Source: Sporolactobacillus kofuensis (GTDB taxonomy: Bacteria; Bacillota; Bacilli; Bacillales; Sporolactobacillaceae). From it: a DNA stretch of 64,000 nt. The DNA lies in NCBI RefSeq assembly GCF_024125425.1, contig NZ_JAMXWN010000008.1:89694-153693 (forward strand), read 5' to 3'. The translations under genes and the position numbers were made by a program. Under the pieces are notes generated by a model. The model saw only the letters and a program-made list of their open reading frames with translations. It had not been told where the DNA came from and searched no databases. Below are positions 8,487 to 17,767 of the stretch, piece by piece. Every line of letters starts with the position of its first letter. Positions within the stretch are counted from its first letter, which is position 1.

Positions 8487-9632
8487 TTATTTAGTCAACC
8501 CTAACACGAGCTGCTGTACATCCGCAATCGAATCGAGTATATAATCTGCACCATGATCCTCTAACTCACCGCGCGCTTTCTGTCCGGATAGTCCGGTCAG
8601 CACACCGGCAAAACGGCAACCGAGCTGCTTGGCACAGAGCAAATCGGCGAGTGAATCTCCGACGATTAACGTTTGATCGCCATTCGGCAATTGCTCCGGT
8701 TGTCTGGCCGTCCAACGTTTCAGATCACTGTCCTTGCCATAATAGGAAGCTAAGTAAGTAAAAGGATGTGGCTTTGCCAATGGTGCGGCGTCAAATGCTT
8801 TTTCAGCCGAAAGGACATCATCTGCAGTCGCAATATGATTCGGATCAAGCTCATCAATCCACTGTAAATAAGTAAATGGTTTGAACGTCTCAAGTCTTGG
8901 TCGTCCGGTAGCAATTCCTACGTTCAACCCTTGTTCTCGAAAAGTACGAAACATGCCGCGAATATAGGCCGGGTCAGCCAAGGTGACCTCATCATTCATG
9001 AATCCATGTTTTCCTGTTTGCACAGAAGGAAGACCTGTTGCTCCAAGAACATTTTCATCACCAATGTACCATTCCTGAGAAGCATGTTCGCCAATATGCC
9101 ATAAAGCACTCTTTGGCTGAAATGCATCCGTCTTGATTCCAAGCCGTGTCTCAGCGATTTGATTCAGGTATACGATCAATTCCTGTTTTACAGCCGTTGT
9201 ATTTTGATATTCAACCATGACTTGCGAATAATCTGTTGTGACCGGATATTCTTTAAACAAGGTTCTGAATTTATCTAGAGTTGCACGGTCGATCGTCTTC
9301 GTCAGCAAATTCGCTGCCTCAATCCTTACAGGTTCAGGCAATTGTGCCGTTAAATGGATCAGTTGTACGGAAAAGGTTATGTAAATCATATCCCAATTCG
9401 CATTCATACCACGGGATTTAAGGAAGTTCAAAATTTCATCGTTCAAAAAGATTTTAGAACGGGTTTCAGCAATTTCCGCATCGCTATATTCTGTCTTGAA
9501 GCTTTGCGTATTGCCAAGACCTAGATAATGATCACTCATCAGTAATTCTCGAACTGTGAGCGCCGATGCGTCAAAATAACGTTCCTCACTAAGAAAAACG
9601 CCATCAACATCGAATAAAACCGTTTGAATCAT
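8487..9632 (-). CDS. HAD superfamily hydrolase
   Basis: A 381-residue haloacid dehalogenase-type phosphatase. Motif I with the nucleophilic aspartates is LFDVDGVFL at residues 6-14. A long insert follows, a Thr/Ser motif appears as IATGRPR, a conserved KPHPF lysine segment follows, and motif IV is VGDSLADLLCAK. At about 380 residues it is much longer than ordinary HAD phosphatases, because of a large helical cap between motifs I and II. The substrate cannot be read from sequence. It stands alone on the minus strand, upstream of the transposon scar. Confidence 0.8.
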   Translation of the reverse strand: MIQTVLFDVDGVFLSEERYFDASALTVRELLMSDHYLGLGNTQSFKTEYSDAEIAETRSKIFLNDEILNFLKSRGMNANWDMIYITFSVQLIHLTAQLPEPVRIEAANLLTKTIDRATLDKFRTLFKEYPVTTDYSQVMVEYQNTTAVKQELIVYLNQIAETRLGIKTDAFQPKSALWHIGEHASQEWYIGDENVLGATGLPSVQTGKHGFMNDEVTLADPAYIRGMFRTFREQGLNVGIATGRPRLETFKPFTYLQWIDELDPNHIATADDVLSAEKAFDAAPLAKPHPFTYLASYYGKDSDLKRWTARQPEQLPNGDQTLIVGDSLADLLCAKQLGCRFAGVLTGLSGQKARGELEDHGADYILDSIADVQQLVLGLTK

Positions 9633-9692
9633 TTTTTCACCGATCCTCTCGTCCTTTTCATCAGTGTATCATAGATCTAGCGGTTCTTCCTA

Positions 9693-10664
9693 TCATTTTC
9701 CGTTCAGCGCATGACCTTTTTTTGCCAGTATCGTCCAGTTCTGACCAGCGTTTTCCGTAAGATAAAGATCACCATGTAACGTAAGTACAACCGCCTCTTC
9801 AGGCTTGACCGGATTTTGGACAATTTGAGTTAAGCGATCACTTTCCACCGTTCCCATATCAAGATTGATCGTCTTCTTCTGATTGGGCAGAACTTGAAAG
9901 AGCGATGTCTCATCCCCTGCTGAACCGGCAAGTAATGAGGGCTGTGTTGAATAGCCATAAGCTAGTGCAGTTATCGAATGTCCTTTTAGAAAATGATGAA
10001 AATGTAGCCCATGATCGTCACTGACAAAGAGTCCTTCTGATGTACCAATCGCAAGTTGATTTTTATCTTTTGGTGCTGCAGCAATCATCTGGACCTTACC
10101 TCTGACGTTACGAATGGGTTGATTGATCCAACGCTTTCCGTCATCTGAGTATTTGAGCGTCCACTTACTTCCTGATTGCTGTAAATGATAAACTCTTTGA
10201 TTCGAATAACTTGCTCCCCAGAATCCGTTGCTGTCGCTTAATGATTGATTCCGTAAATGTTTCTGCTGTAACGTTCTCCATTCTAATCCCTCTTTGTCGA
10301 CACGTATGAAGCCTTGTTGGACCGGGATGAGATTCACCACTTCATGAGAACCCTTGAGCGGTTCCGATCGCCACGTTTGATCATGATAAATGAACAGCTT
10401 TGAACGATTACCCATCCAAAAAATTTTACCGTCACTGCTGTACCCTGAACCGAGTACGTGATCAAAATGGACGCCTACTTTGTTATTTGAATTTTCCTCA
10501 TGAACAGTGTAAATAATCCATATCGCTGCTCCTGCAAGTAGAAGAATAAAGACAATTTTTGCCAGTAGTAGCCAAAATACCCATTTCACACTGCTCTTTC
10601 CGTTTGCTGATTCTTCATGATTCTGGTCTTTTGTTTCACTCACTTGATACCACTCCGTTTTCAT
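9693..10664 (-). CDS. Membrane-anchored beta-propeller (YCF48/BNR-like) protein
   Basis: The 323-residue protein starts with about 28 polar residues, then one membrane helix (about 29-51, WVFWLLLAKIVFILLLAG). The long extracytoplasmic part is rich in short beta-repeats such as WTLKYSDDGKRWINQPI, LFVSDDHGLHFHHF and LYLTENAGQNWTIL. These Asp-box-like repeats occur in sialidase and YCF48-type propellers. No catalytic site is evident, so a binding or assembly role at the cell surface is more likely than an enzyme. Neighbours give no clue. Confidence 0.65.
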   Translation of the reverse strand: MKTEWYQVSETKDQNHEESANGKSSVKWVFWLLLAKIVFILLLAGAAIWIIYTVHEENSNNKVGVHFDHVLGSGYSSDGKIFWMGNRSKLFIYHDQTWRSEPLKGSHEVVNLIPVQQGFIRVDKEGLEWRTLQQKHLRNQSLSDSNGFWGASYSNQRVYHLQQSGSKWTLKYSDDGKRWINQPIRNVRGKVQMIAAAPKDKNQLAIGTSEGLFVSDDHGLHFHHFLKGHSITALAYGYSTQPSLLAGSAGDETSLFQVLPNQKKTINLDMGTVESDRLTQIVQNPVKPEEAVVLTLHGDLYLTENAGQNWTILAKKGHALNGK

Positions 10665-10752
10665 TATTCACTTCATTGTACCGAATTGACGGTCAGAAAC
10701 CTAGCAAAGTGCCACACCCAAGATATTAATATTTACCATTAAAGACAGAAAC

Positions 10753-10779
10753 AGCGCCGCAGGAGGTACCTGCGACGCT
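10753..10779 (-). terminator. Terminator after the AIM24-family gene
   Basis: On the minus strand AGCGTCGCAGG pairs with CCTGCGGCGCT across a 5-nt loop and is followed by a T-rich tail, 28 bases past the stop. Confidence 0.65.
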
Positions 10780-10806
10780 TCATCCCCACATATAAAAACA
10801 AACAAA

Positions 10807-11601
10807 TTAATCACCATCGAACATATTGAAGAATCCTCCTGCGAGGCTCCCTTCATCTTTGCTTCTTCCAACCGGATTGCCTGGCATAGCACTAAACACA
10901 CGGCTTGCCAGTCTGCTAAAGGGAAGTGATTGAACAAGCACTTTTCCCGGTCCTCTTAACGTTGCAAAAAACAAACCTTCACCGCCAAACAACGCTGTCT
11001 TCACACCTTTTACAAACTCAATGTCATAGTCCACTGAGCTGGTCATGGCAACAAGGCAACCGGTATCCACTTTCAGTGTCTCTCCAGGTGCAAGCGCTAA
11101 TTCTTTAACCATACCGCCAGCATGAACAAACGCAAGTCCATCCCCTTCAAGTTTCTGCATAATAAACCCTTCGCCGCCGGAGAATCCGGTGCCCAGTTTC
11201 TTTTGGAAAGCAATACCGACGGAGACACCTTTTGCAGCACAAAGAAAAGAGTCTTTCTGACAGATCATTTGACCATCATACAGGCTGAGGTCGAGCGGAA
11301 TAATTTTACCAGGATATGGTGAGGCAAAGGAGACATGCTTCTTTCCGCTGCCTTCATTCGTAAAAGCGGTCATAAATAAACTTTCGCCGGTCAATAAGCG
11401 TTTCCCGGCACCAAATAACTTGCCCATAATGCCGCTGCCCTGGCTGCTCCCATCACCAAAGATCGTCTCCATGGCAATGCCGTCTTCCATCATCATAAAA
11501 CTTCCTGCTTCAGCAATGACCGTTTCGGTCGGATCCAATTCAATTTCAACAAATTGCATCTCTTGGCCTTCAATTTTGTAGTCAATATCGTGATTATTCA
11601 C
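10807..11601 (-). CDS. TIGR00266/AIM24 family protein
   Basis: The 264-residue protein matches the AIM24 fold family: an N-terminal [26 protein letters not shown] strand pattern, repeated GE-rich beta segments, and [18 protein letters not shown] near the C-terminus. It ends in a short glycine-rich tail with MFDGD. The biochemical role of bacterial members is unknown; the beta-helix-like core is usually taken as a binding scaffold. I place the start at GTG 11601 because AGGAGG sits 8 bases upstream. Longer starts up to 11721 would add an unrelated tail. Confidence 0.85.
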   Translation of the reverse strand: MNNHDIDYKIEGQEMQFVEIELDPTETVIAEAGSFMMMEDGIAMETIFGDGSSQGSGIMGKLFGAGKRLLTGESLFMTAFTNEGSGKKHVSFASPYPGKIIPLDLSLYDGQMICQKDSFLCAAKGVSVGIAFQKKLGTGFSGGEGFIMQKLEGDGLAFVHAGGMVKELALAPGETLKVDTGCLVAMTSSVDYDIEFVKGVKTALFGGEGLFFATLRGPGKVLVQSLPFSRLASRVFSAMPGNPVGRSKDEGSLAGGFFNMFDGD

Positions 11602-11659
11602 GCAGGTACCCTCCTGATTGTCTTTGATCAAGCATAGAAAATTTTTTAGGTTGTAAAGC

Positions 11660-12439
11660 TTATTTGAAAGCGATGATGTAGTAATCTGTGACCGGCTCGA
11701 TAAAAATACCGCTCGGATCAATAGCTTTCAGTTGATCGTAGATTTCTTTCTCAAAATTGGGTGCATCTGTGCCGAGAAGGTCCTTTCGACATGCTGAAGT
11801 GGAGTAGAGATAACCAATAATTGATGGAATGTCACGTTGTCTTTCTGTTTTGATCTGGCCGGTTGCCAAATCGTGAAAAGAGGAGTGTTCCAATAGGGTT
11901 TCATGGCGCTCACCAAAATCAACTTGCTCTGATTCATGAAACCATTTGTCGACTATATGCTGGACAGCCTGCTGCCATTCCAGAGAGCGGTCGCCAAGGA
12001 TATGGCCCTGACCGACAAGTGCTAGAGCCCCTCCAGGCTCGAGTCTGTCGTAACAAAGTTCTAATACGCGCTCGCGATCCATCCAATGAAAGGCATCACC
12101 TGAAGTAATCAGGCGGAATGTCCCTAGATTTTCATCCATGTTCTCTGAGGGCATATTCACCCATTTCATTTTTTCAATATCAAGTAATTCACATTGGCTT
12201 TGGGCGGACTGAAGCATGTCTGCACTGACGTCTAGCCCAATGGCTTCTTCAAAATACGCAGCCATGGGAAACGTGAGTTTTCCGGTTCCACAACCAAGAT
12301 CAAGTAGTCTGCCTTTTCCGTTCAATTGGCATTTATCAGCCAGCGTTTGAATCAATGTGTCACTGTATTGGCCTCGATATTTCAGATAATAATAGGCAGC
12401 GCCATCAAAAAGGCCATGCGTTTTTACAATCTGTTTCAC
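11660..12439 (-). CDS. Class I SAM-dependent methyltransferase
   Basis: The 259-residue protein has the methyltransferase motif [15 protein letters not shown] near residues 46-59. An acidic residue after strand 2 (GLDVSADML) and a motif IV-like [11 protein letters not shown] follow. It resembles the UbiE/TrmB-like small-molecule methyltransferases found across Bacilli; the substrate cannot be told. The start is GTG at 12439 with AGGTGA just upstream. The reading frame ends 59 bases before the start of the AIM24 gene, so the two are probably cotranscribed. Confidence 0.82.
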   Translation of the reverse strand: MKQIVKTHGLFDGAAYYYLKYRGQYSDTLIQTLADKCQLNGKGRLLDLGCGTGKLTFPMAAYFEEAIGLDVSADMLQSAQSQCELLDIEKMKWVNMPSENMDENLGTFRLITSGDAFHWMDRERVLELCYDRLEPGGALALVGQGHILGDRSLEWQQAVQHIVDKWFHESEQVDFGERHETLLEHSSFHDLATGQIKTERQRDIPSIIGYLYSTSACRKDLLGTDAPNFEKEIYDQLKAIDPSGIFIEPVTDYYIIAFK

Positions 12440-12672
12440 TCGATCACCTGTCTCTCAACCGATTCATTTATTTTTTTCAAACGACTTCCCTATCATTATT
12501 CTCTTTGTGGAAGTGGCTCTCTTTGTCCCCACATACAGCTTTAGTAATCTGGTAACCGTATATCATGAACACCTTTCTTATTTTAACATACTATACCTTC
12601 CGACCGGACATTTTTGAAGCTGATTAGCAAAATCAAACACGTACTTTTTTTGTGGACTAGGGGGATGAGCAC

Positions 12673-13257
12673 ATGCATGGGTTGATGATACTCTTGATCA
12701 GTGTCGCGGCGAGCATTGATAATTTTGCTGTGGGTATGACTTACGGGATACAGGGAAAGAAGATTACTTGGATGGCAAATCTATTTATGGCTTCTGTCGC
12801 ATTAGTGACCTCGCTTGTCACGATTATCGCTGGGTCACTTATCGGATTCACAATACCCGAGTTCATGTCAGGGCTAATAAGTGGGATGATGATTCTAGGT
12901 ATTGGCCTCTGGTCACTTTTCGGAGCTTGGCACCATCGTGAAAAGCCATCGAAATCGATTCCGCAGGCAGATCAGATCGACCGTGATCAAAACAATGTGA
13001 TTACATTCAACGAAACCTTTTGGCTGAGTTTTGCTCTTGCTTTCAACGCGATGGGTACCGCTTTTAGCGCAGGGATCGGTGGACTAAATCCGATAGGTGT
13101 GGCCATGTCCGTTGGCGTGTTCTCATTTTTCTCCATTGAAGCCGGTCAATACTTAGGTTTGAAGAAAATCAGGTCGCATTTCGGCACTTTATCTGAATAT
13201 GTTGCCGCAATACTTCTTCTTTGTATTGCTATTTATATAATCTTGTCAGCTATGTAA
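12673..13257 (+). CDS. MntP/YtaF-like membrane protein (putative manganese exporter)
   Basis: The 194-residue integral membrane protein has about six spans arranged as an inverted repeat, as in the MntP (DUF204) family. The two half-repeats carry ISVAASIDNFAVGMTYG and FALAFNAMGTAFSAGIGG, where family members keep acidic or polar metal-binding residues. A charged loop (about 80-115) joins the halves. MntP exports Mn(II); YtaF is a sporulation-associated paralog of unknown transport role. The SIDNFAVG variant looks closer to YtaF. It is monocistronic. Confidence 0.75.
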   Translation: MHGLMILLISVAASIDNFAVGMTYGIQGKKITWMANLFMASVALVTSLVTIIAGSLIGFTIPEFMSGLISGMMILGIGLWSLFGAWHHREKPSKSIPQADQIDRDQNNVITFNETFWLSFALAFNAMGTAFSAGIGGLNPIGVAMSVGVFSFFSIEAGQYLGLKKIRSHFGTLSEYVAAILLLCIAIYIILSAM

Positions 13258-13443
13258 CTGGATTAGAATTTCTAATAGAATAAAGGTTCACTTGGTTTTT
13301 TCCACACTATGTCTTTGCCAAGGCAATACGCTCAGCTGAGAAGTCTTGATTTCGGTTGGGTACTTCATTTCTGGACAGGCTGAATTTTAACGCTGACCAG
13401 CCACATGTTCTTTGTGTTAAATGGCGGCGAAGATTTCAGACAA

Positions 13444-13731
13444 TCAATGAAAAGGACCTTCCTTTTGGTGGCGGTAGACTTTAGACAATTTTCGAGCAAG
13501 CATGTACAGTCCATAAGCAGATAATGCATAGATGATCCCAAGAAATGCACCCTCAATCAAATCTGCCCTTCTTTCAATGAACGCTGTATAAAATAATCCA
13601 AACGACAATGCGGCTGGAAAAAGAATTAAATCATGTGTGTGAAAGAATAGTTTTACCAATGCAATTAACATCATTATGGCCCCAAATGCTGATACAGTCT
13701 GAACAATAATCATTTGAATCATACGTGACAC
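13444..13731 (-). CDS. Small integral membrane protein
   Basis: The 95-residue protein is not assigned to a family. Three hydrophobic stretches (about 7-26, 33-48 and 60-80) are separated by short charged loops, including IERRAD. The tail RKLSKVYRHQKEGPF is basic and probably cytoplasmic. It has a long upstream region (13740-14090) without coding capacity that looks structured. No neighbour suggests its job. Confidence 0.6.
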   Translation of the reverse strand: MSRMIQMIIVQTVSAFGAIMMLIALVKLFFHTHDLILFPAALSFGLFYTAFIERRADLIEGAFLGIIYALSAYGLYMLARKLSKVYRHQKEGPFH

Positions 13732-14092
13732 CTGCTTTCATAGTCTACCGCTCCGTCAATAGCCATATCTCATTGTATGCATAAGCTTGTCTTCCCATGC
13801 CTCGATTCAGCTTAGTCGGAAAAGCCCTTCATAGGAATAACCATGCAGTCACTGTCTTAGTTGCCCTACCCCAATTCCAGCTTAAAGGTTTAGCTAAGAA
13901 AAACCGGGCAAAAAAACAGCCAAGTCCTTACATCTTCAGGATGCTGTAGCTTTCGCGTTGCATTTGGTATTAAATCGCCCCAATTGCTCCCCATCCGCGG
14001 GCGATCCGTGAGCCTCTTCGGTCAACCCATAATCTGCGCATTTGGTCACATAACTTTGCAAGGTCAACTATCAAAATTTAACAGAGCTTTCA
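13732..14092 (-). other. Non-coding region with hairpins, possible leader RNA
   Basis: No gene is supported here. On the minus strand, in the direction of the 95-residue membrane protein gene, ATCGCCC and GGGCGAT can pair (about 13975-14005). A terminator-like hairpin (ACAGC and TCCT paired with AGGA and GCTGT, 13915-13946) is followed by seven T. Some short stretches near 13795-13880 look like riboswitch cores, but I could not match any class with confidence. Confidence 0.3.
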
Positions 14093-14129
14093 TAAAAAAA
14101 AGATTCGAAGGTCTGCTCCTTCGAATCTT
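14093..14129 (-). terminator. Terminator of the alsSD operon
   Basis: AAGATTCGAAGG and CCTTCGAATCTT form a perfect 12-bp stem with a short loop. On the minus strand it is followed by a run of eight T. It lies 20 bases after the alsD stop. Confidence 0.92.
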
Positions 14130-14148
14130 AACCATGCATATTATTTTT

Positions 14149-14868
14149 TTATCCTTCAGTCACTTTAATTTCTTTTTCCAAATCATCTCGGGATAAGTTT
14201 GCATTCAGAAAGCCTTTTGTTTCCGGTGTGTACAAGCTCATATGCGATTTCTTATCGACCTGAACCGTTCCATGATCCAATGTGTAGTCAAACACGTGAC
14301 CGCCGCCTTTACGTTCTTCATCAATAAAATGAAGATGGAAACCGGATACGGCGATGCCTTGGGTAAATACAGGCGACCAGAAACCGACAACGGTTCCTTT
14401 TATGTTGTTAAAATGAAAAATTGGCTGTGTTTTTACTGCTTCAGTCATTGGAATGGGTTTCTCCTGATAAGCCACGGTACGTGTGCTCATTTCTTTGAAA
14501 ACCCCATCGATTCGGAATGCATAAAAGAGATTTTCACTTGCCATCAGCTTCTTCAATTCATGTTCGAATGCTGATTTTTGAAGCGGTTGATCAAATTTTT
14601 TCTCAACTGTTGGCTGAAAATAAGTCAGTGAGCAAAATGGTGTTCTGTCTTCGCTCTTAAGTGGTGTAGCAGTGCCATCACCACGGAGACGATAAAACTG
14701 TCCGTCAAATGCAATCATTTCACCATCAAGATGCTCAAAAGTGCCAATACCGAAATCTCCATATTCCTTGATCTCGTCATAGTTCATTGCACCCTCAAAG
14801 ACACCGTCAAGCAGAGACGACATCGTTGAAAGCTGGAACAATTCTCCACTATCTTTTACACTTGCCAT
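14149..14868 (-). CDS. alsD: Alpha-acetolactate decarboxylase
   Basis: This enzyme decarboxylates 2-acetolactate to acetoin, the second step of neutral overflow metabolism from pyruvate. The 239-residue protein has the family N-terminus (LFQLSTMSSLLDGVFEG), the GIGTFEHLDGEMIAFDGQFY-type segment and the metal-binding histidines in SGFHLHFIDEERKGGGHVFDY. It is second in an operon after alsS (72-base gap) and ends at a strong terminator. Expression is presumably driven by AlsR, encoded divergently. Confidence 0.95.
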   Translation of the reverse strand: MASVKDSGELFQLSTMSSLLDGVFEGAMNYDEIKEYGDFGIGTFEHLDGEMIAFDGQFYRLRGDGTATPLKSEDRTPFCSLTYFQPTVEKKFDQPLQKSAFEHELKKLMASENLFYAFRIDGVFKEMSTRTVAYQEKPIPMTEAVKTQPIFHFNNIKGTVVGFWSPVFTQGIAVSGFHLHFIDEERKGGGHVFDYTLDHGTVQVDKKSHMSLYTPETKGFLNANLSRDDLEKEIKVTEG

Positions 14869-14940
14869 AATAGGAATAACCTCTTTCCTAAATTGTGATT
14901 CACTTCAGGCAGAGACGTTAATGTTCTGCCCGAGTATTAA

Positions 14941-16629
14941 TCAGTTCAATTGGTTTGGAATCAGGCTCTTGCCTAATGCAATGTTATCACTATAATCTAC
15001 CGGTACATCAATGATAACCGGACCATCTTTATACTCGATTCCTTCACGCAGAACATCCTCAAGTTCCTCTGGTTTATTCACTCTTAATCCCTTAGCACCG
15101 AAGGATTCTGCATACTTAACAAGATCAATTTTTCCAAAATCAATGCCTGATGTGCGGTCATATTTCATTTTTTGCTGGAAGGCAACCATATCGTACGTAC
15201 CATCGCGCCAAACGATGTGAACAATCGGCAATTTTAGACGAACTGCTGTTTCAAGTTCCATAGCGGAGAATAAGAATCCTCCATCACCGGACATTGAAAT
15301 CGTTTTTGCGTGATGATTAACCAGTGAGGCAGCCATTGCCCAAGGGAGCGCTACACCAAGTGTTTGCATACCATTGCTGAACAACAACGTTTTTGGCTCA
15401 TAAGACCGGAAGTGACGTGCCATCCAAATGTAGTGTGACCCAACATCGCAAGTAACCGTGGTGTCATCGCTGATTAGGTGCCGCAGCGTATGGATAAGAT
15501 TGAGCGGATGAACCAATTTGTTTCCCGTATTCTTCGGCGGTTCATCACGCGCATCGAGTTTATGACGCATGCCCTCAAGATATGCGATGCTCTCTTCAGA
15601 CATATTCAGACTTGACAACTTATCTTTGATGCGTTGTACCGTTGAAGGAATATCACCAACTAATTCAATAGAAGGTTGATAATAGTGGTCAATATCCGCC
15701 CGTACTTCATCCAAATGGATAATGGTACGCGCGCCGGTATTGTTCCAGAATTTCGGATCATATTCAACGGAGTCGTAGCCAATTGTAACAATCACATCAG
15801 CTTTTTCAAGAACCAAGTCACCTGGCTGATTGCGGAACAAACCGATACGTCCGAAGAAGTGTTCCTCCATATCTCTAGGAATCAAACCGGCAGCTTGGAA
15901 GGTCTCAACAACCGGGAAAGCTATTTTTCGAAGTAATGAGCGAACCGATGAGACGACTGAGAAACGGTTCGCACGCATTCCGGCAAGAATAACCGGCATT
16001 TTGGCATTTTTAATGGCTTCTACTGCGCGATCAATCGCTTCTTCGGAAGCTGTACCAAGTTTCGGACTCTCGAGCGGTCCAAGTGCGTTCACCGTCGTTT
16101 TCGATACAAGGACGTCCTGCGGAAAGCTGACAACACTTGCACCCGCAGACGTTGATTCAGCGGCACGGAAAGCATTCGTCACAACTTCCGGGACGTTTTT
16201 CGGGTCAACAACTTCAGCGCTGAACTTAGAAATCGGTTGAAACAACCCCGCATTATCCATCGATTGATGCGTTCTCTTTAAACGATCGGCACGTGGCACT
16301 GCACCAACTAAGGCAACAATCGGATCATTTTCGACATTCGCTGTAACAATACCGGTGGCAAGGTTTGAGGCGCCTGGTCCTGAAGTCACAAGGCAAACAC
16401 CTGCCTTGCATGTCAGCCGGCCAACTGCTGCAGCCATAAACGCAGCATTCTGCTCATGGCGGCAAACAATCAGTTCCGGACCTCGGTCTTTCAACACATC
16501 AAACACTGCGTCAATTTTTGCGCCAGGAATTCCAAAAATATATTTAACACCTTGCTTAATCAAGCAATCAACAACAAGTTCCGCACCAGTCGCAAGTTTT
16601 TGTTCTTCTTCCTTTTTCAAGTCACTCAC
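14941..16629 (-). CDS. alsS: Catabolic acetolactate synthase
   Basis: A thiamine diphosphate enzyme that condenses two pyruvates to 2-acetolactate. It has 562 residues from the GTG start. The N-terminal [26 protein letters not shown] region, [10 protein letters not shown] with the catalytic glutamate region, and the C-terminal ThDP-binding [18 protein letters not shown] are visible. Single-subunit size without a regulatory partner, and its position beside alsD and alsR, mark it as the catabolic AlsS type and not the valine pathway IlvB. GTG 16629 is preferred because AGGAGG lies 8 bases upstream; an in-frame ATG at 16662 lacks this. Confidence 0.95.
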   Translation of the reverse strand: MSDLKKEEEQKLATGAELVVDCLIKQGVKYIFGIPGAKIDAVFDVLKDRGPELIVCRHEQNAAFMAAAVGRLTCKAGVCLVTSGPGASNLATGIVTANVENDPIVALVGAVPRADRLKRTHQSMDNAGLFQPISKFSAEVVDPKNVPEVVTNAFRAAESTSAGASVVSFPQDVLVSKTTVNALGPLESPKLGTASEEAIDRAVEAIKNAKMPVILAGMRANRFSVVSSVRSLLRKIAFPVVETFQAAGLIPRDMEEHFFGRIGLFRNQPGDLVLEKADVIVTIGYDSVEYDPKFWNNTGARTIIHLDEVRADIDHYYQPSIELVGDIPSTVQRIKDKLSSLNMSEESIAYLEGMRHKLDARDEPPKNTGNKLVHPLNLIHTLRHLISDDTTVTCDVGSHYIWMARHFRSYEPKTLLFSNGMQTLGVALPWAMAASLVNHHAKTISMSGDGGFLFSAMELETAVRLKLPIVHIVWRDGTYDMVAFQQKMKYDRTSGIDFGKIDLVKYAESFGAKGLRVNKPEELEDVLREGIEYKDGPVIIDVPVDYSDNIALGKSLIPNQLN

Positions 16630-16758
16630 GAATCGTTCCTCCTTGAATTTATAATTGTGCACTTCTTTCAGTTATCCGTGCATTTTTTTATCTTTCTGTG
16701 GCTAAGTTCATTCTAACGCTTGATTTTAGCAATGTGAAATATATTATTGATCAACATG

Positions 16759-16777
16759 TAATATACAGTGTATATTA
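16759..16777. promoter_or_regulatory. AlsR operator (TAAT-N11-ATTA)
   Basis: TAATATACAGTGTATATTA is an 8-bp perfect inverted repeat with a 3-nt centre. It fits TAAT-N11-ATTA, the site reported for AlsR upstream of B. subtilis alsSD. It lies 130 bases upstream of alsS in the alsS-alsR divergent gap. Confidence 0.75.
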
Positions 16778-16869
16778 ATGATGAGCATGATTTTAGGGTA
16801 TATACCAATAGTTTTCACCAATTCATCCCCTATGTACCCTGTAAAAAAGTGGAACTGGATGTGGAACAC

Positions 16870-17760
16870 ATGGAACTTCGCCATTTTATCTATTTCATTA
16901 CTGTTGCGGAAGAATTACATTTTGGCCGTGCTGCTACGCGGTTGCAAATGACACAGCCGCCGCTCAGTAAGCAAATACAGCAATTTGAAGAGGAAATTGG
17001 TGTCGCGCTTTTTAAACGAAACAAGCGTCATGTTGAATTGACAACAGCAGGAGAGTTTTTTCTTCCTGAGGCGCGTGAAGTTGTTGCGCAAGTTCATCAG
17101 GCAGTAGATACTGCACAACGTGCGCATCGCGGTGAATTTGGGCGGTTAGTGATTGGTTTTGTCGGCTCAGCCACTTATGATATTCTGCCGAGTATCATTC
17201 GAGAATACCGGCGTATTTTTCCCCATGTATCCATTAAGTTGCATGAGTTATCAACACCGGATCAAGTCGCTGCCTTACTCGGTGATCGCATCGATATTGG
17301 TCTCCTGCACCCACCGGTAGGCAGCTCATTAATTGAAACAACACCGATTGAACGTGGATATGCTGCCCTTTCTTTGCCCAAGAATCACCCATTAGCAAAA
17401 AAAGAGAAGATCCAAATTGAAGATCTTCGTGATGTTCCTTTTATCCTTGCTTCCCGTGATATCTGGCCCGGTCTTTATGACGAGTTCCTTTCTCTGTTCA
17501 AAAATGTTGATTTCACGCCAAAAATTGTTCAGGAAGCGACCGAGTATCAAATGGTCGTGGGACTTGTCTCTGCAGGTATTGGTGTCGGCGTTGTACCGGC
17601 AACTGCAGAAAAGCTCTTCAACCTCGAGGTGGTTTATCGAGATATTGATCACTATCCACTCAAAGCTGTACTGTCCCTTGCTTATTTAAAAAGAAATACG
17701 AACCCCGCTTTGAAAAATTTTGTCTCATTAACAAAGCGCATTTGCAGTGACGAACGTTAA
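16870..17760 (+). CDS. alsR: LysR-type activator of acetoin synthesis
   Basis: The 296-residue LysR-family protein begins MELRHFIYFITVAEELHFGRAATRL, as in AlsR of Bacillus. The winged helix-turn-helix is within residues 1-60 (MTQPPLSKQIQQFEEEIGV), and the effector-binding domain contains VGFVGSATYDILPSIIREYR and VQEATEYQMVVGLVSAGIG. AlsR activates alsSD in response to acetate and overflow conditions. Divergent placement from alsS with a shared operator supports this. An open frame continues upstream to 16768, across the operator; I reject that extension because family members start at MELR. Confidence 0.92.
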   Translation: MELRHFIYFITVAEELHFGRAATRLQMTQPPLSKQIQQFEEEIGVALFKRNKRHVELTTAGEFFLPEAREVVAQVHQAVDTAQRAHRGEFGRLVIGFVGSATYDILPSIIREYRRIFPHVSIKLHELSTPDQVAALLGDRIDIGLLHPPVGSSLIETTPIERGYAALSLPKNHPLAKKEKIQIEDLRDVPFILASRDIWPGLYDEFLSLFKNVDFTPKIVQEATEYQMVVGLVSAGIGVGVVPATAEKLFNLEVVYRDIDHYPLKAVLSLAYLKRNTNPALKNFVSLTKRICSDER

Positions 17761-17767
17761 GTATGCG

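Noticed and set aside
13984..14196. 70-codon + strand frame
   Set aside because: It runs through the alsD terminator and the end of alsD on the other strand; no start signals.
16768..16869. N-terminal extension of AlsR
   Set aside because: It would run through the AlsR operator, and family members start at MELRHF.
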